Shown piece by piece: positions 1 to 8,286 of a stretch of 64,000 nt of DNA; position 1 is the stretch's first letter; every line of letters begins with the position of its first letter. The translations under genes and the position numbers were made by a program. This stretch comes from BOKV01 sp041397525 (GTDB lineage: Bacteria > Pseudomonadota > Alphaproteobacteria > Rhizobiales > Rhizobiaceae), in the NCBI GenBank assembly GCA_041397525.1, contig JAWKWL010000003.1:124001-188000 (forward strand). Reading direction: 5' to 3'. The notes below the pieces were generated by a model that ran no database searches, was not told the origin of the DNA, and saw only the letters and a list, made by a program, of their open reading frames with translations.

Positions 1-96
1 AAGTGGCAAGGTCCGCGCAAGGGCACGCCGCACCGAACTGCCAAAATTTGTCATCCACCGGATTGGCCTGTCTTTGGCCGTTGCAGTCGAATTCAT
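1..96 (-). CDS. possible 5' end of an unidentified gene (partial)
   Basis: Downstream of yihA on the same strand, an ATG at 96 opens a frame with no stop to the window edge (32 codons). An AGGA lies about 4 nt upstream of the ATG. The visible residues start MNSTATAKDRPIRWM and match no family I recognise; they do not look like ArgB, which often follows yihA in rhizobia. It could be a chance open frame, because 32 codons is weak evidence. Confidence 0.25.
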   Translation of the reverse strand, partial: MNSTATAKDRPIRWMTNFGSSVRRALARTLPL

Positions 97-129
97 GATT
101 CCTGACCCAGGTGTGGTCAGCCTCATGAA

Positions 130-828
130 TCAGGCAATCGGATTTGCGTCCGAGGCAACCATGATTGCAGCACGCAACTCATCCATGCCGATACCTTTCT
201 CCGAAGAGGTCGCCAGAACCTGCGGAAATGCGGCAGGGCGCTTGCGGATGGCTTCGAGCGTCTCTGCCATCAGTCGTGGCACGCCGGCCTCCTTGATCTT
301 GTCGATCTTTGTCAGCACGATCTGGTAGGAAACGGCGGCCTTGTCGAGCAGCGACAAGACCTCGGTGTCGTTCTTCTTGATGCCATGGCGCGCATCGATC
401 AGCACATAGACCCGCTTCAGTGTCGACCTTCCCCGAAGATAGGAAAATACAAGGTTTGTCCACTTGTCGACCTGGGCCTTGGGCGCTTTCGCAAACCCGT
501 ATCCGGGCATGTCTACAATCGCCAGCGCAGGCAGGTCGCCGACTTGATTTTCACCAGGATCGGGGATGAAGAAATTGAGTTCCTGCGTGCGCCCCGGCGT
601 GTTCGAGGTGCGGGCAAGTCCCTTCTGGTTGACGAGCGCATTGATCAGCGATGATTTGCCAACATTCGAACGGCCTGCAAACGCAATCTCATGCGGGCCT
701 TCTGGCGGCAGGAAATTCATCGACGGAACGCCACGGATGAATATCCATGGCCGTGCAAACAGAAGCCGCCCCTCGCTCGAAAGGGCGGCTTCCTGGTTTC
801 CCGGTTGGTCTGTCTCTTGTCCGGTCAT
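130..828 (-). CDS. yihA: ribosome biogenesis GTP-binding protein YihA/YsxC (EngB)
   Basis: A 232-residue TRAFAC-class GTPase that assists assembly of the large ribosomal subunit in the cytoplasm. The sequence shows the G1 P-loop GRSNVGKSS, the switch/G2 threonine region with NTPGRTQ, G3 DMPGYGFA and G4 TKID, in the family order. The start at 828 is chosen because its ATG overlaps the yidC stop as ATGA, giving translational coupling; the longer open frame upstream of it lies inside yidC and has no family similarity. It is the last clear gene of the rpmH-rnpA-yidC-yihA run, the usual order in alphaproteobacteria. Confidence 0.95.
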   Translation of the reverse strand: MTGQETDQPGNQEAALSSEGRLLFARPWIFIRGVPSMNFLPPEGPHEIAFAGRSNVGKSSLINALVNQKGLARTSNTPGRTQELNFFIPDPGENQVGDLPALAIVDMPGYGFAKAPKAQVDKWTNLVFSYLRGRSTLKRVYVLIDARHGIKKNDTEVLSLLDKAAVSYQIVLTKIDKIKEAGVPRLMAETLEAIRKRPAAFPQVLATSSEKGIGMDELRAAIMVASDANPIA

Positions 829-2666
829 TGTCCGGGCTTTGGTTTTCGCGCGAACATGCCGCGCAAATTGTCGAACAGTTCGATCTTCGTGCCGTGCCGC
901 TTCATGATGATGGATTGCTGGATGATCGACAGCGTGTTGTTCCACGCCCAGTAGATCACCAGACCCGCCGGGAAGGTCGCGAGCATGAAGGTGAACACGA
1001 TCGGCATCCACTTGAAGATCATTGCCTGGGTTGGATCCGGCGGTGCCGGGTTCATCTGCATCTGTATGAACATGGTCACGCCCATGATCAATGGCCAGAC
1101 GCCCAGGTGCGGAAGCAGGTCCGGCGCGGCATAGGGCAGGAGGCCGAACAGGTTGAAGATTGATGTCGGATCGGGGGCAGCAAGGTCCTGGATCCAGCCG
1201 AAGAATGGCGCATGCCGCATTTCGATCGTGATGTACAAGACCTTGTAGAGTGCGAAGAAGATCGGAATCTGGATCAGCATCGGCCAGCAGCCTGCCGCCG
1301 GGTTGATCTTTTCGCGTTTGTAAAGCGCCATCATTTCCTGCTGTTGCGCAACCTTGTCATCCGCAAGCCGTTCACGCAGCGCAACCATTTCCGGCTGCAG
1401 CTTCTTCATCTGCGCCATCGACTTGTAGGACATGTTCGCCAGCGGGAACACGGCACCCTTGATAATGACGGTACCGAGTAGGATCGCCACGCCAAAATTA
1501 CCGACCAGCTTGAACAATTGGTCGAGGAGCCAGAACATCGGCTTGGTGATGAAGTAGAACCAGCCCCAGTCGATCAGCAGGTCGAAATTGTTGATATTCT
1601 CGTTTTTTTCATAAAGATTGATCTGGTTGACTTCCTTGGCTCCAGCAAAGACTTTCTGCTCAAGCGTTGTGTTGGCGCCACTTGACAGCGTCAGTGGCGC
1701 ACCAAGAAACTCGGCTTGCCAGCTTGGGCGACCCTCGCCGAAATATTTGAAGCCAGGCTTGTAGGTGCCCGAAGGAATGAGCGTCGCTGCCCAGTACTTG
1801 TCGGTAATGCCAAGCCAGCCGCCATTGGCATCTGCTCCCAGCACTTCCCTGTCTTTTTCAAGCGATTTGTATGTCGCCTGGGTCAGTCCAGCTTCACCAA
1901 AGACGCCAATTGGCCCTTCATGCAGGATATAGGTGCTTTCAACCTTGGGCTTCTCGAACCGTGTAACGCGGCCATAGGGTGAGAGCGTGATTTCGCTGCC
2001 GGAATTGTTGGTGATCGTGTCAAGCACCTTGATCATGTAATTGTCGTCGATGCTGATCTTGCGCGTGAAGGTCACACCGTGATCATTGACGTGGCTCAGT
2101 GTTACCGGGCTCGTTGGCGTCAGCACTGATCCTTCCGCGAGAGACCACACCGTATCAGGGCCGGGCACGTCGCCGCTGCTGCCCGATTTCGCATAGCCAT
2201 ATTCCGCAAAATATCCATCGGCCAATTGCGATGGCGAAAGCAGCGTGATCAGCGGGCTGTCGACCTTGATGGTTTCGCGATATTTCTTCAGCAGCAGATC
2301 ATCAAAGCGCGCGCCTTTCAGATTGATCGAACCGGTGACAAGACTGTTCTCGATCTTCACGCGGCTGGTTTCGGCAAGGGCTGCATCGCGCGACAACGCC
2401 TTGGATTGCGGCAGGGTCTGGGAATTTCCTCCGGGTGCTGTCGTCGGCGCTGTCGGTGTACCGTCGCCTGATTGCGTCGCACCGGATCCGGGCTGCGAGT
2501 TTGCCAAATCGCCCTGCTGCGACTGGGTCTGCTCGGCAATCCGCCGTTGTGCTTCCGCCGCGCGCTTCTCCGCTTCCAGTTTCGGGCTGACATAAAGAAA
2601 CTGCCAGCCTACAATCACGACAAGTGACAGCGCGATGGCCAGGAATGTGTTGCGGTTGTTATCCAT
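825..2666 (-). CDS. yidC: membrane protein insertase YidC
   Basis: A 613-residue inner-membrane insertase (Oxa1 family) that inserts membrane proteins with or without SecYEG. It starts MDNNRNTFLAIALSLVVIVG, the typical N-terminal membrane anchor. A Pro/Gly/Ser/Gln-rich linker follows at about residues 40-95, then the periplasmic beta-sandwich domain to about 360. The conserved C-terminal five-helix core holds KPMFWLLDQ, GVAILLGTVIIK, MSYKSMAQMKKLQPE and WPMLIQIPIFFALYKVL. The length matches Gram-negative YidC. Its stop overlaps yihA by 4 nt and rnpA lies 74 nt upstream, so the genes are probably co-transcribed from the rpmH promoter. Confidence 0.98.
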   Translation of the reverse strand: MDNNRNTFLAIALSLVVIVGWQFLYVSPKLEAEKRAAEAQRRIAEQTQSQQGDLANSQPGSGATQSGDGTPTAPTTAPGGNSQTLPQSKALSRDAALAETSRVKIENSLVTGSINLKGARFDDLLLKKYRETIKVDSPLITLLSPSQLADGYFAEYGYAKSGSSGDVPGPDTVWSLAEGSVLTPTSPVTLSHVNDHGVTFTRKISIDDNYMIKVLDTITNNSGSEITLSPYGRVTRFEKPKVESTYILHEGPIGVFGEAGLTQATYKSLEKDREVLGADANGGWLGITDKYWAATLIPSGTYKPGFKYFGEGRPSWQAEFLGAPLTLSSGANTTLEQKVFAGAKEVNQINLYEKNENINNFDLLIDWGWFYFITKPMFWLLDQLFKLVGNFGVAILLGTVIIKGAVFPLANMSYKSMAQMKKLQPEMVALRERLADDKVAQQQEMMALYKREKINPAAGCWPMLIQIPIFFALYKVLYITIEMRHAPFFGWIQDLAAPDPTSIFNLFGLLPYAAPDLLPHLGVWPLIMGVTMFIQMQMNPAPPDPTQAMIFKWMPIVFTFMLATFPAGLVIYWAWNNTLSIIQQSIIMKRHGTKIELFDNLRGMFARKPKPGQ

Positions 2667-2740
2667 GTGCAGGGGGTCCCTTGCAAGCTTTCATCCGGCA
2701 ATCTTCCGGTGACCTGAGTGTCTTGCTTTTTCAGTCGGCC

Positions 2741-3187
2741 TCAGCGTGGTTGCTGTTTCCGGCTGCTATTGCCAGTCTTTGTTTTGTGCGGGTTTGCCCC
2801 GAACCGGTTGATGCGGTCAAGGCTTTCAGTGAGTTGTGCGACAATTGCCGTGAACGGTTCGCTCAATGCCTCACGCTTTCCGATCACCACATAGTCATGG
2901 CCCTGTGCAGCGGCAAGGTGGCCGGTCACACGCACTGCTTCCCGCAATCTGCGGCGAATGCGGTTTCGAACGACAGAATTTCCGCATTTCTTCGTGACAG
3001 TGAAGCCGAACCGAGCCGGTTGGACCTCCATTCTCACCGCCTCGTTTCCCGCTTCCGTTTTCTTTTTCAAGGCTTGTAACAAAAAAGCGCGCCCATGCAA
3101 GCGCGCACCTTTTTTCACGGCCTCGAATTCCTGGCGTTTACGGAGCCGGGGAGGGTTCTTGGAGATGGTGGTGGATTTTTCAGCCAT
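2741..3187 (-). CDS. rnpA: ribonuclease P protein component
   Basis: The protein subunit of RNase P, which helps the catalytic RNA remove the 5' leader of precursor tRNAs. At 148 residues from the chosen start it has LRKRQEFEAVKKG near the N terminus and the family signature NSVVRNRIRRRLREAVR in the middle. The frame is open far upstream, overlapping rpmH; ATGs at 3187 and 3199 are both plausible. I chose 3187 because the family normally starts about ten residues before the RLRKR motif. The C terminus is basic and Asn/Ser rich. The gene sits 79 nt after rpmH. Confidence 0.93.
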   Translation of the reverse strand: MAEKSTTISKNPPRLRKRQEFEAVKKGARLHGRAFLLQALKKKTEAGNEAVRMEVQPARFGFTVTKKCGNSVVRNRIRRRLREAVRVTGHLAAAQGHDYVVIGKREALSEPFTAIVAQLTESLDRINRFGANPHKTKTGNSSRKQQPR

Positions 3188-3266
3188 CGCCCCGGCCATT
3201 CCCTGTTGGCAGGTCCGTTTCCCTGCCTCAGCAATCGGTTGCGCGAGGAGGGGAAACTTTATCGGA

Positions 3267-3401
3267 CTACGCCGAAAGGCGCTTGCGACCGCGGGCGCGG
3301 CGCGCTGCGATAACCTTGCGGCCACCAGTGGTTGCCATGCGCGAGCGGAAGCCGTGGCGGCGCTTGCGGACGAGTTTGCTTGGCTGATAAGTACGCTTCA
3401 T
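3267..3401 (-). CDS. rpmH: 50S ribosomal protein L34
   Basis: A 44-codon gene read directly from the minus strand: it starts MKRTYQPSKLVRKRRHGFRS and ends in RKRLSA followed by TAG. This is the highly conserved L34 sequence of the large ribosomal subunit, with the expected length and strongly basic composition. It is the first gene of the rpmH-rnpA-yidC-yihA cluster and is preceded by a near-consensus sigma-70 promoter about 165 nt upstream. Confidence 0.98.
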   Translation of the reverse strand: MKRTYQPSKLVRKRRHGFRSRMATTGGRKVIAARRARGRKRLSA

Positions 3402-3764
3402 GATCCTGCAACCACGCAAAGCGCGTGGTCCCTTGTTTTCAGTGTGTCGTTCTAGTTGTTTGCAATCTTGCTGGCGTCCCGTATGAACCTGTCACTGGCA
3501 GAAGGTTTCGCACTGCGAAATCGCCACGCCAAGCGACGCCAAAGCCGGGACCCGGACGTTGCCGGGGCTTATAGAAAGAACGGGCCTTCCTGTCAATTGC
3601 GGTCACACGGACTGGTCGGGGCTTGATCGGCAGCCGATCACCTGATTGTGAATTGGTGTCCGGAGGTTGTAAACATGTGGTGAAGGTCGCATTGCAAGAT
3701 TGAATATTGATCTGTGATCCCGCACTTACCCGATAAGGGCGTTATCGCAGTGGAAGGAAAGGCA
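3402..3764. other. divergent intergenic region between rpmH and the TVP38-family gene
   Basis: A 363-nt gap without a credible gene. It contains the rpmH promoter, the rpmH leader, and a perfect inverted repeat of two 8-nt arms around one base (TGATCGGC-A-GCCGATCA, 3624-3640) just upstream of the rpmH -35 box. I see no clear promoter for the rightward gene; a GGAAGGAAAGG ribosome binding site precedes its ATG at 3765. Confidence 0.6.
3568..3596 (-). promoter_or_regulatory. sigma-70 type promoter of the rpmH operon
   Basis: On the minus strand a perfect TTGACA (3596-3591) is followed by 17 nt and TATAAG (3573-3568). Transcription would start near 3560 and give a leader of about 160 nt before the rpmH ATG. 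Strength and spacing fit a housekeeping ribosomal-protein promoter. This is seen in the sequence; the start site is inferred. Confidence 0.75.
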
Positions 3765-4544
3765 ATGGACACAGGCACGGAAAAGATGGCCCTGGTTGGC
3801 ACCAGTAGCTGGCCCAGGCGGATCTTGCCGGTATTGGCCATTGTCGCATCATTTGCGTTCGCCTGGATTGCCGGGCTTTTTGACTATGTTTCCCTTTCCA
3901 GTCTCTTGATACACCGGGCCGGTCTGGCCGATTTTGTATCAGCCCACCAGTTTGCTTCGCTCGCCCTTTACATGATGCTCTATGCCGCGCTGGTGGCAAT
4001 CTCCTTCCCAGGGGCCTCACTGCTAACCATTGCATCCGGCTTTCTGTTCGGTGGACTGGTCGGTGGCGCGGCAACTGTCATCGGCGCCACGGCTGGCGCG
4101 GCCCTGATTTTTCTTGTCGCGCGTTCTTCCTTCGGTGATTTTCTTTCGGCGCGAGCAGGCCCGTTCGTGACCCGCATGCTTGACGGTTTCAACAAGGATG
4201 CGTTCAATTATCTGCTGTCTTTGCGCCTGACGCCGGTTTTTCCGTTCTGGGTTGTCAATATCGTTCCGGCGCTTCTCAACATGCGCTTCGTCCCCTACAT
4301 TCTGGCAACCTTCCTTGGCATCATTCCAGGTACTCTGGCGTACTCGTTCATTGGTGCCGGACTCGACAGCGTGATCATGGCGCAGGAAGAGGCCAATCCC
4401 GGATGCGCTGCCGCAGGAACCTGCCACATCGACCCCTCCGCCCTTGTTACCCGGCAGATCATAGTCGCGATGGTGGCAATGGCGGCCATTTCCATACTGC
4501 CTGTGCTTTACAAGAAGTTTCGCGCAAGAAATCAGAATGCCTGA
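3765..4544 (+). CDS. TVP38/TMEM64 (VTT/DedA-like) family membrane protein
   Basis: A 259-residue polytopic inner-membrane protein. It has about six hydrophobic segments and the SNARE-assoc/VTT core: FPGASLLTIASGFLFGG, then GATAGAALIFLVAR and LRLTPVFPFWVVNIVPALLN. A final membrane span comes before a basic C-terminal tail. The ATG at 3765 was chosen over the earlier in-frame start because GGAAGGAAAGG stands directly before it. The family is implicated in lipid scrambling or membrane homeostasis, but the substrate here is unknown. The next gene, 94 nt on, is a flavin disulfide reductase; this pairing is common in proteobacteria and suggests a joint function. Confidence 0.85.
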   Translation: MDTGTEKMALVGTSSWPRRILPVLAIVASFAFAWIAGLFDYVSLSSLLIHRAGLADFVSAHQFASLALYMMLYAALVAISFPGASLLTIASGFLFGGLVGGAATVIGATAGAALIFLVARSSFGDFLSARAGPFVTRMLDGFNKDAFNYLLSLRLTPVFPFWVVNIVPALLNMRFVPYILATFLGIIPGTLAYSFIGAGLDSVIMAQEEANPGCAAAGTCHIDPSALVTRQIIVAMVAMAAISILPVLYKKFRARNQNA

Positions 4545-4638
4545 AGTCACCATGGTGCGGCTGGCGACCTTTGGCAGTGCTTGACCCGGCTGCATCTTCC
4601 GGCGCATTTTGGAACCTTCGAACATCTCGGATATCCTG

Positions 4639-6069
4639 ATGAACAACGTTCTTACCCCTGACATTTGTGTAATTGGTGCAGGTTCCGGCGGGCTCACCGT
4701 TGCCGCGGCTGCCGCGGCATTTGGCGTGTCGGTTGTCCTGATCGAAAAGGACAAGATGGGCGGGGATTGCCTGAACTATGGCTGCGTGCCTTCCAAGGCG
4801 CTCATTGCTGCTGCTAAGCACGCCCATGCCGTGCGCGAGGCTCCGGAATTCGGCGTGATGGCCGATCCTGCGTTTCCGGTCGATTTCAGGAAAGTCAACG
4901 ACCATGTGCAAGCCGTTATTGCGGCCATAGAGCCCAATGATTCGCAGGAGCGTTTTACAGCGCTTGGCGTGACGGTATTGCGTGCAGCAGGGCGCTTCAC
5001 TGACAGGAACACGGTAGTTGCCGGGGATCATGAAATCCGCGCACGCCGATTTGTCGTCGCGACGGGTTCGTCCGCTTTCGTGCCCCCGATTCCCGGACTG
5101 GCCGAGGTTGATTATTTCACCAACGAGACCCTGTTCGAAAACCGCGGCAAGCTGCGTCATCTCATTGTGATCGGTGGCGGTCCCATCGGTATGGAAATGG
5201 CGCAGGCCCATCATCGGCTGGGCTGCGAAGTCACGGTCATCGAGGGTCTGAATGCGCTGGGCAAGGACGACCCGGAATTGACAGCGATCGCACTCGACCG
5301 GTTGAGATCGGAAGGGTTGACCATTCTGGAGCAGACATCTGTCAGTGCCGTTGAAAAGCGTGGCAAGACCGGTGTCCGGATTTTGGCCAAGGGCGCGAAT
5401 GGTGAAGTCACGGTTGATGGCTCACACATCCTGATTGCAACCGGGCGGGCCCCGAATGTGTCAGGGCTTGGCCTTGAGGAGGCCGGCATCCGCTATTCCC
5501 GCAAGGGCATAGAGGTTGACCAGGGGTTGAGAACCACAAACCGCAAGGTTTATGCCATTGGCGATGTGGCAGGCTCGCTTCAGTTCACCCATGTAGCCGG
5601 TTATCACGCCGGTCTTGCGATTCGTTCGATCCTGTTTCGCCAGCGCATCCGTCCCGATACATCGATCATACCATGGGTCACCTTCATTGATCCGGAGATT
5701 GCCCATGTCGGCATGGGGGAGGCCGAGGCAACGCAGAAATATCGCGACATTCGCATTCTGCGCTGGCCCTATGGCGAGAATGACCGCGCTCAGGCCGAGC
5801 GCAAGACCACTGGACTTGTCAAGCTGGTAACGGACCGCAAGGGACGCATCCTGGGGGCTTCGATTGTTGGAGCCAATGCGGGCGAAATGATCCATATCTG
5901 GGCACTGGCCTTGTCGAAGAAGATGAAGCTTTCCGACATGACCGCCTATGTGGCGCCTTATCCGACCATGGCCGAGATAGGCAAGCGCGCAGCAGTCACC
6001 TTCTATGCCCCGCTGGCGCGAAAGCCGCTGGTTCGCTCGCTGGTCGGCTTTCTGCGCAAATTCGGCTAG
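4639..6069 (+). CDS. FAD-dependent pyridine nucleotide-disulfide oxidoreductase (mercuric reductase-like)
   Basis: A 476-residue class I flavoprotein disulfide reductase. It shows the FAD-binding ICVIGAGSGGLTVA and the redox disulfide GGDCLNYGCVPSKAL. The NAD(P)H-binding loop is VIGGGPIGMEMAQ, the second FAD motif is VYAIGDVAGSLQFTHVA, and the C-terminal dimerisation domain ends in AYVAPYPTMAEIGKRAA. There is no N-terminal heavy-metal-associated domain and the C terminus lacks the vicinal Cys pair of true MerA, so mercuric reduction is unlikely. The dihydrolipoamide dehydrogenase branch is also unlikely because no 2-oxoacid dehydrogenase is nearby. The ATG at 4639 is preferred to an upstream TTG. 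It probably forms a unit with the TVP38 gene. Confidence 0.88.
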   Translation: MNNVLTPDICVIGAGSGGLTVAAAAAAFGVSVVLIEKDKMGGDCLNYGCVPSKALIAAAKHAHAVREAPEFGVMADPAFPVDFRKVNDHVQAVIAAIEPNDSQERFTALGVTVLRAAGRFTDRNTVVAGDHEIRARRFVVATGSSAFVPPIPGLAEVDYFTNETLFENRGKLRHLIVIGGGPIGMEMAQAHHRLGCEVTVIEGLNALGKDDPELTAIALDRLRSEGLTILEQTSVSAVEKRGKTGVRILAKGANGEVTVDGSHILIATGRAPNVSGLGLEEAGIRYSRKGIEVDQGLRTTNRKVYAIGDVAGSLQFTHVAGYHAGLAIRSILFRQRIRPDTSIIPWVTFIDPEIAHVGMGEAEATQKYRDIRILRWPYGENDRAQAERKTTGLVKLVTDRKGRILGASIVGANAGEMIHIWALALSKKMKLSDMTAYVAPYPTMAEIGKRAAVTFYAPLARKPLVRSLVGFLRKFG

Positions 6070-6097
6070 TACCTGCGGTCGCAAAATACATATTGGT

Positions 6098-6125
6098 GTC
6101 AGGGCCGGACCACGAGGTTCCTGAC
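6098..6125 (+). other. small inverted repeat upstream of the sensor kinase
   Basis: GTCAGG (6098-6103) and CCTGAC (6120-6125) form a perfect 6-bp inverted repeat ending 10 nt before the kinase ATG. No T-run follows, so it is not an intrinsic terminator. It may be an operator or an mRNA hairpin near the ribosome binding site. Confidence 0.3.
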
Positions 6126-6135
6126 CAAGAGTTTG

Positions 6136-7665
6136 ATGAAAAGCATGAACGATGCCGTAAAAATCTCCCGCCAGACTGAGCCGGATCTGCCGCCGGCTCT
6201 TGCACGCGGCCTTTCCGCCAAACTCCTGCTTCTGACCATCATTTTCGTGATGATCGCTGAAATCCTGATTTTTGTCCCCTCCGTCGCCAATTTCCGCAAT
6301 GTCTGGCTCCAGGGCAATCTCGATACCGCCGAGGCCGCCTCCATTGTCTATCTCGACAATGCCGATGTCATGCTGTCACAGCGTGCCCAGCGCGAATTGC
6401 TGAAAGCAACCGGCGCGCTGTCTGTCGTCATTCAGGAAGGTTCGTCGCGCAGGCTCATGGCCTCCGACGACATGCCGACCGAGGTTTTCGAACATATTGA
6501 CCTGCGTGTCATGCAACCCGCAGAATCGGTGATAAGTTCACTCAGAATGCTGGTATCATCCACGCCCGGCACTTACCGTGTCTTTTCCACGATGAAGTCG
6601 CGCGATGCGATGATCGAGCTTGTCCAGAGTGACACCCTCATCAAGCAGGCATTGCGCAACTATTCACGCAATGTGCTCTACCTGTCGCTGGCGATTTCGT
6701 TCATCACCGCCGGGCTGGTCTTCATGGCGTTGAACTGGCTGATTGTACGCCCGGTCCGGCATATCTCGCGCAACATGGTGGCGTTTTCGCGGGAACCGGA
6801 TAACGCCGCGCTGATCTATGTGCCAACCGGACGCACAGACGAGATCGGGATCGCCGAGCAGCGCCTTGCGGCTTTCGAAAAGGACCTGCACGCCACCTTG
6901 CGCCAGCGCCAGCACCTGGCTGATCTCGGCCTTGCCGTTTCCAAGATCAACCATGACCTGCGCAATATCCTGGCGTCAGCGCAGTTGTTCTCCGACAGGC
7001 TTGCCGACTCTCCCGATCCGGTGGTGCAGCGTATTGCACCCAAATTGCTGCGGACGATCGACCGCGCTGCCAGCTATACGCAATCGGTGCTGGCCTATGG
7101 CAAGGCAGCCGAGCGCCCGCCAAGCCGGCGCAGGCACCACCTCCATGCCATTGCCGAGGATGTGGCCGAACTGCTGATGCTCGGATCTGACGGCCCGATT
7201 GAATGGTCGAATACCATTGATCCCAGGCTCGAAGTCCTCGTTGATGGCGAACATTTTTTCCGTGTCATCATGAACCTCTGCCGCAACGCCGCCCAGGCGC
7301 TTGAAGCCATGCCCGGCGACAGCGCCGTGCGCCGTATCGAGGTCACGGCTGTGCGCGTGGCAAACGGCGTTGTCATGCGTATTTCCGATACTGGCCACGG
7401 AATTGAGGAAAAGGCCCGGCCCAACCTTTTCAAGGCTTTTGCCGGCACCAGCAAATCCGGCGGCACAGGGCTTGGCCTCGTCATCGCGGCAGAACTGGTT
7501 CGCGCCCATGGCGGAGTGATCGAGCTGGAAGCTTCAACATCTGCGGGCTGCACTTTCATGATCACCATACCTGACCAGCCACAAGCCGAGGGCGCGGCAA
7601 GAGACAAGGGCAATGGCGCTGGCGCTGGCAAAGGCGGCGAAAATCGCGAACCTGCTTCGAACCGC
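6136..7665 (+). CDS. membrane sensor histidine kinase
   Basis: A 510-residue two-component kinase (stop codon at 7666-7668). A first transmembrane helix (about residues 25-48) and a second (about 180-202) enclose a periplasmic sensor of about 130 residues. A HAMP linker begins at RPVRHISRN. The phospho-acceptor is in KINHDLRN (His273 from the ATG at 6136). The ATPase domain has the N box NLCRNAAQAL, G1 ISDTGHGIEE and G2 GGTGLGLVIA. The C-terminal tail is low-complexity Gly/Ala. No response regulator is adjacent, so the partner must be elsewhere. The start lacks a strong ribosome binding site (AAGAG four nt upstream); a TTG at 6133 and an ATG at 6145 are alternatives. Confidence 0.88.
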
Positions 7666-7691
7666 TGATCCAACGGGTTCTCGGATGGGTA

Positions 7692-7717
7692 GGGGGCTTG
7701 ATACCCGCCCCCGTTTC
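7692..7717 (+). terminator. possible terminator after the sensor kinase gene
   Basis: GGGGGC (7692-7697) pairs with GCCCCC (7707-7712) around a 9-nt loop, followed by GTTTC. The GC-rich stem suits an intrinsic terminator but the T-tract is short, so efficiency is doubtful. Confidence 0.4.
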
Positions 7718-7823
7718 AAAACCGCATTTTAGCGCGCAAGGGGCCTTGCATTTCTTCTGCCAAGCGATTACCACGCGGCTTGCAACTGGCTACGGCGCTT
7801 TCGCGAAGCCAGTCTGTCAGCAC

Positions 7824-7900
7824 GCACCCGTAGCTCAGCTGGATAGAGCACCAGACTACGAATCTGGGGGTCAGGAGTTCGAATCTCTTCGGGTGCGCCA
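7824..7900 (+). tRNA. tRNA-Arg (anticodon ACG)
   Basis: A complete 77-nt cloverleaf. The acceptor GCACCCG (7824-7830) pairs with CGGGTGC (7890-7896), the D arm is TAGCTCAGCTGGATAGAGC, and the anticodon stem CCAGA/TCTGG encloses loop CTACGAA with anticodon ACG (Arg, read as ICG). The T arm contains GTTCGAATC. The discriminator is G and the CCA end is encoded at 7898-7900. It is followed by a short T-run. Confidence 0.97.
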
Positions 7901-8286
7901 TTTTTCTTAAAAAGCGTCCAATTGCCGATCCGTTCTCGGGTCACTTCTGGATATCCGCCGCGATCTGCTGCGCCGGCGCGTGCAATGAGCCCCGCCCGTC
8001 ACCTCGCAACTTCCCCTGCGACAAAGAATCAGGGTGGACGCTCCGTCCGGCTTGTCGCAATATCGGTACAGGAATTTCGGGCCGGTCTGCTGTCTTCACA
8101 TGCGATACGCTACTTTAGACGTGGTTGTCTTATGCGCGGCTTTGGCCCAAAAAGACGATATCCGGGGTCGCTTCCGGGCAGAATGAGCAGGCTGTCAGGA
8201 GAATGGCCTGTGTGGCTCGGCACCGGCCGCAGGCACAAGGCGGGGTCGGGCCGCAAGAGCCGGGTCCCGCATCAAGGGAGGAAGAC
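7901..8286. other. intergenic region between tRNA-Arg and the acyl-CoA ligase operon
   Basis: A 386-nt stretch where open frames exist on both strands but none has family similarity, and the rightward ones run into the ligase gene out of frame or as an upstream extension. It should hold the promoter of the ligase-Liv operon; I do not see a convincing -35/-10 pair. An AGGGAGGAAGAC ribosome binding site ends the region. Confidence 0.5.

Noticed and set aside
4639..6069. Dihydrolipoamide dehydrogenase
   Set aside because: No 2-oxoacid dehydrogenase genes nearby, and the redox-loop pattern GGDCLNYGCVPSKA is typical of the mercuric reductase-like branch.
7824..7900. tRNA gene as an integration (attachment) site
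   Set aside because: No integrase gene and no repeated copy of the tRNA 3' end is visible nearby.
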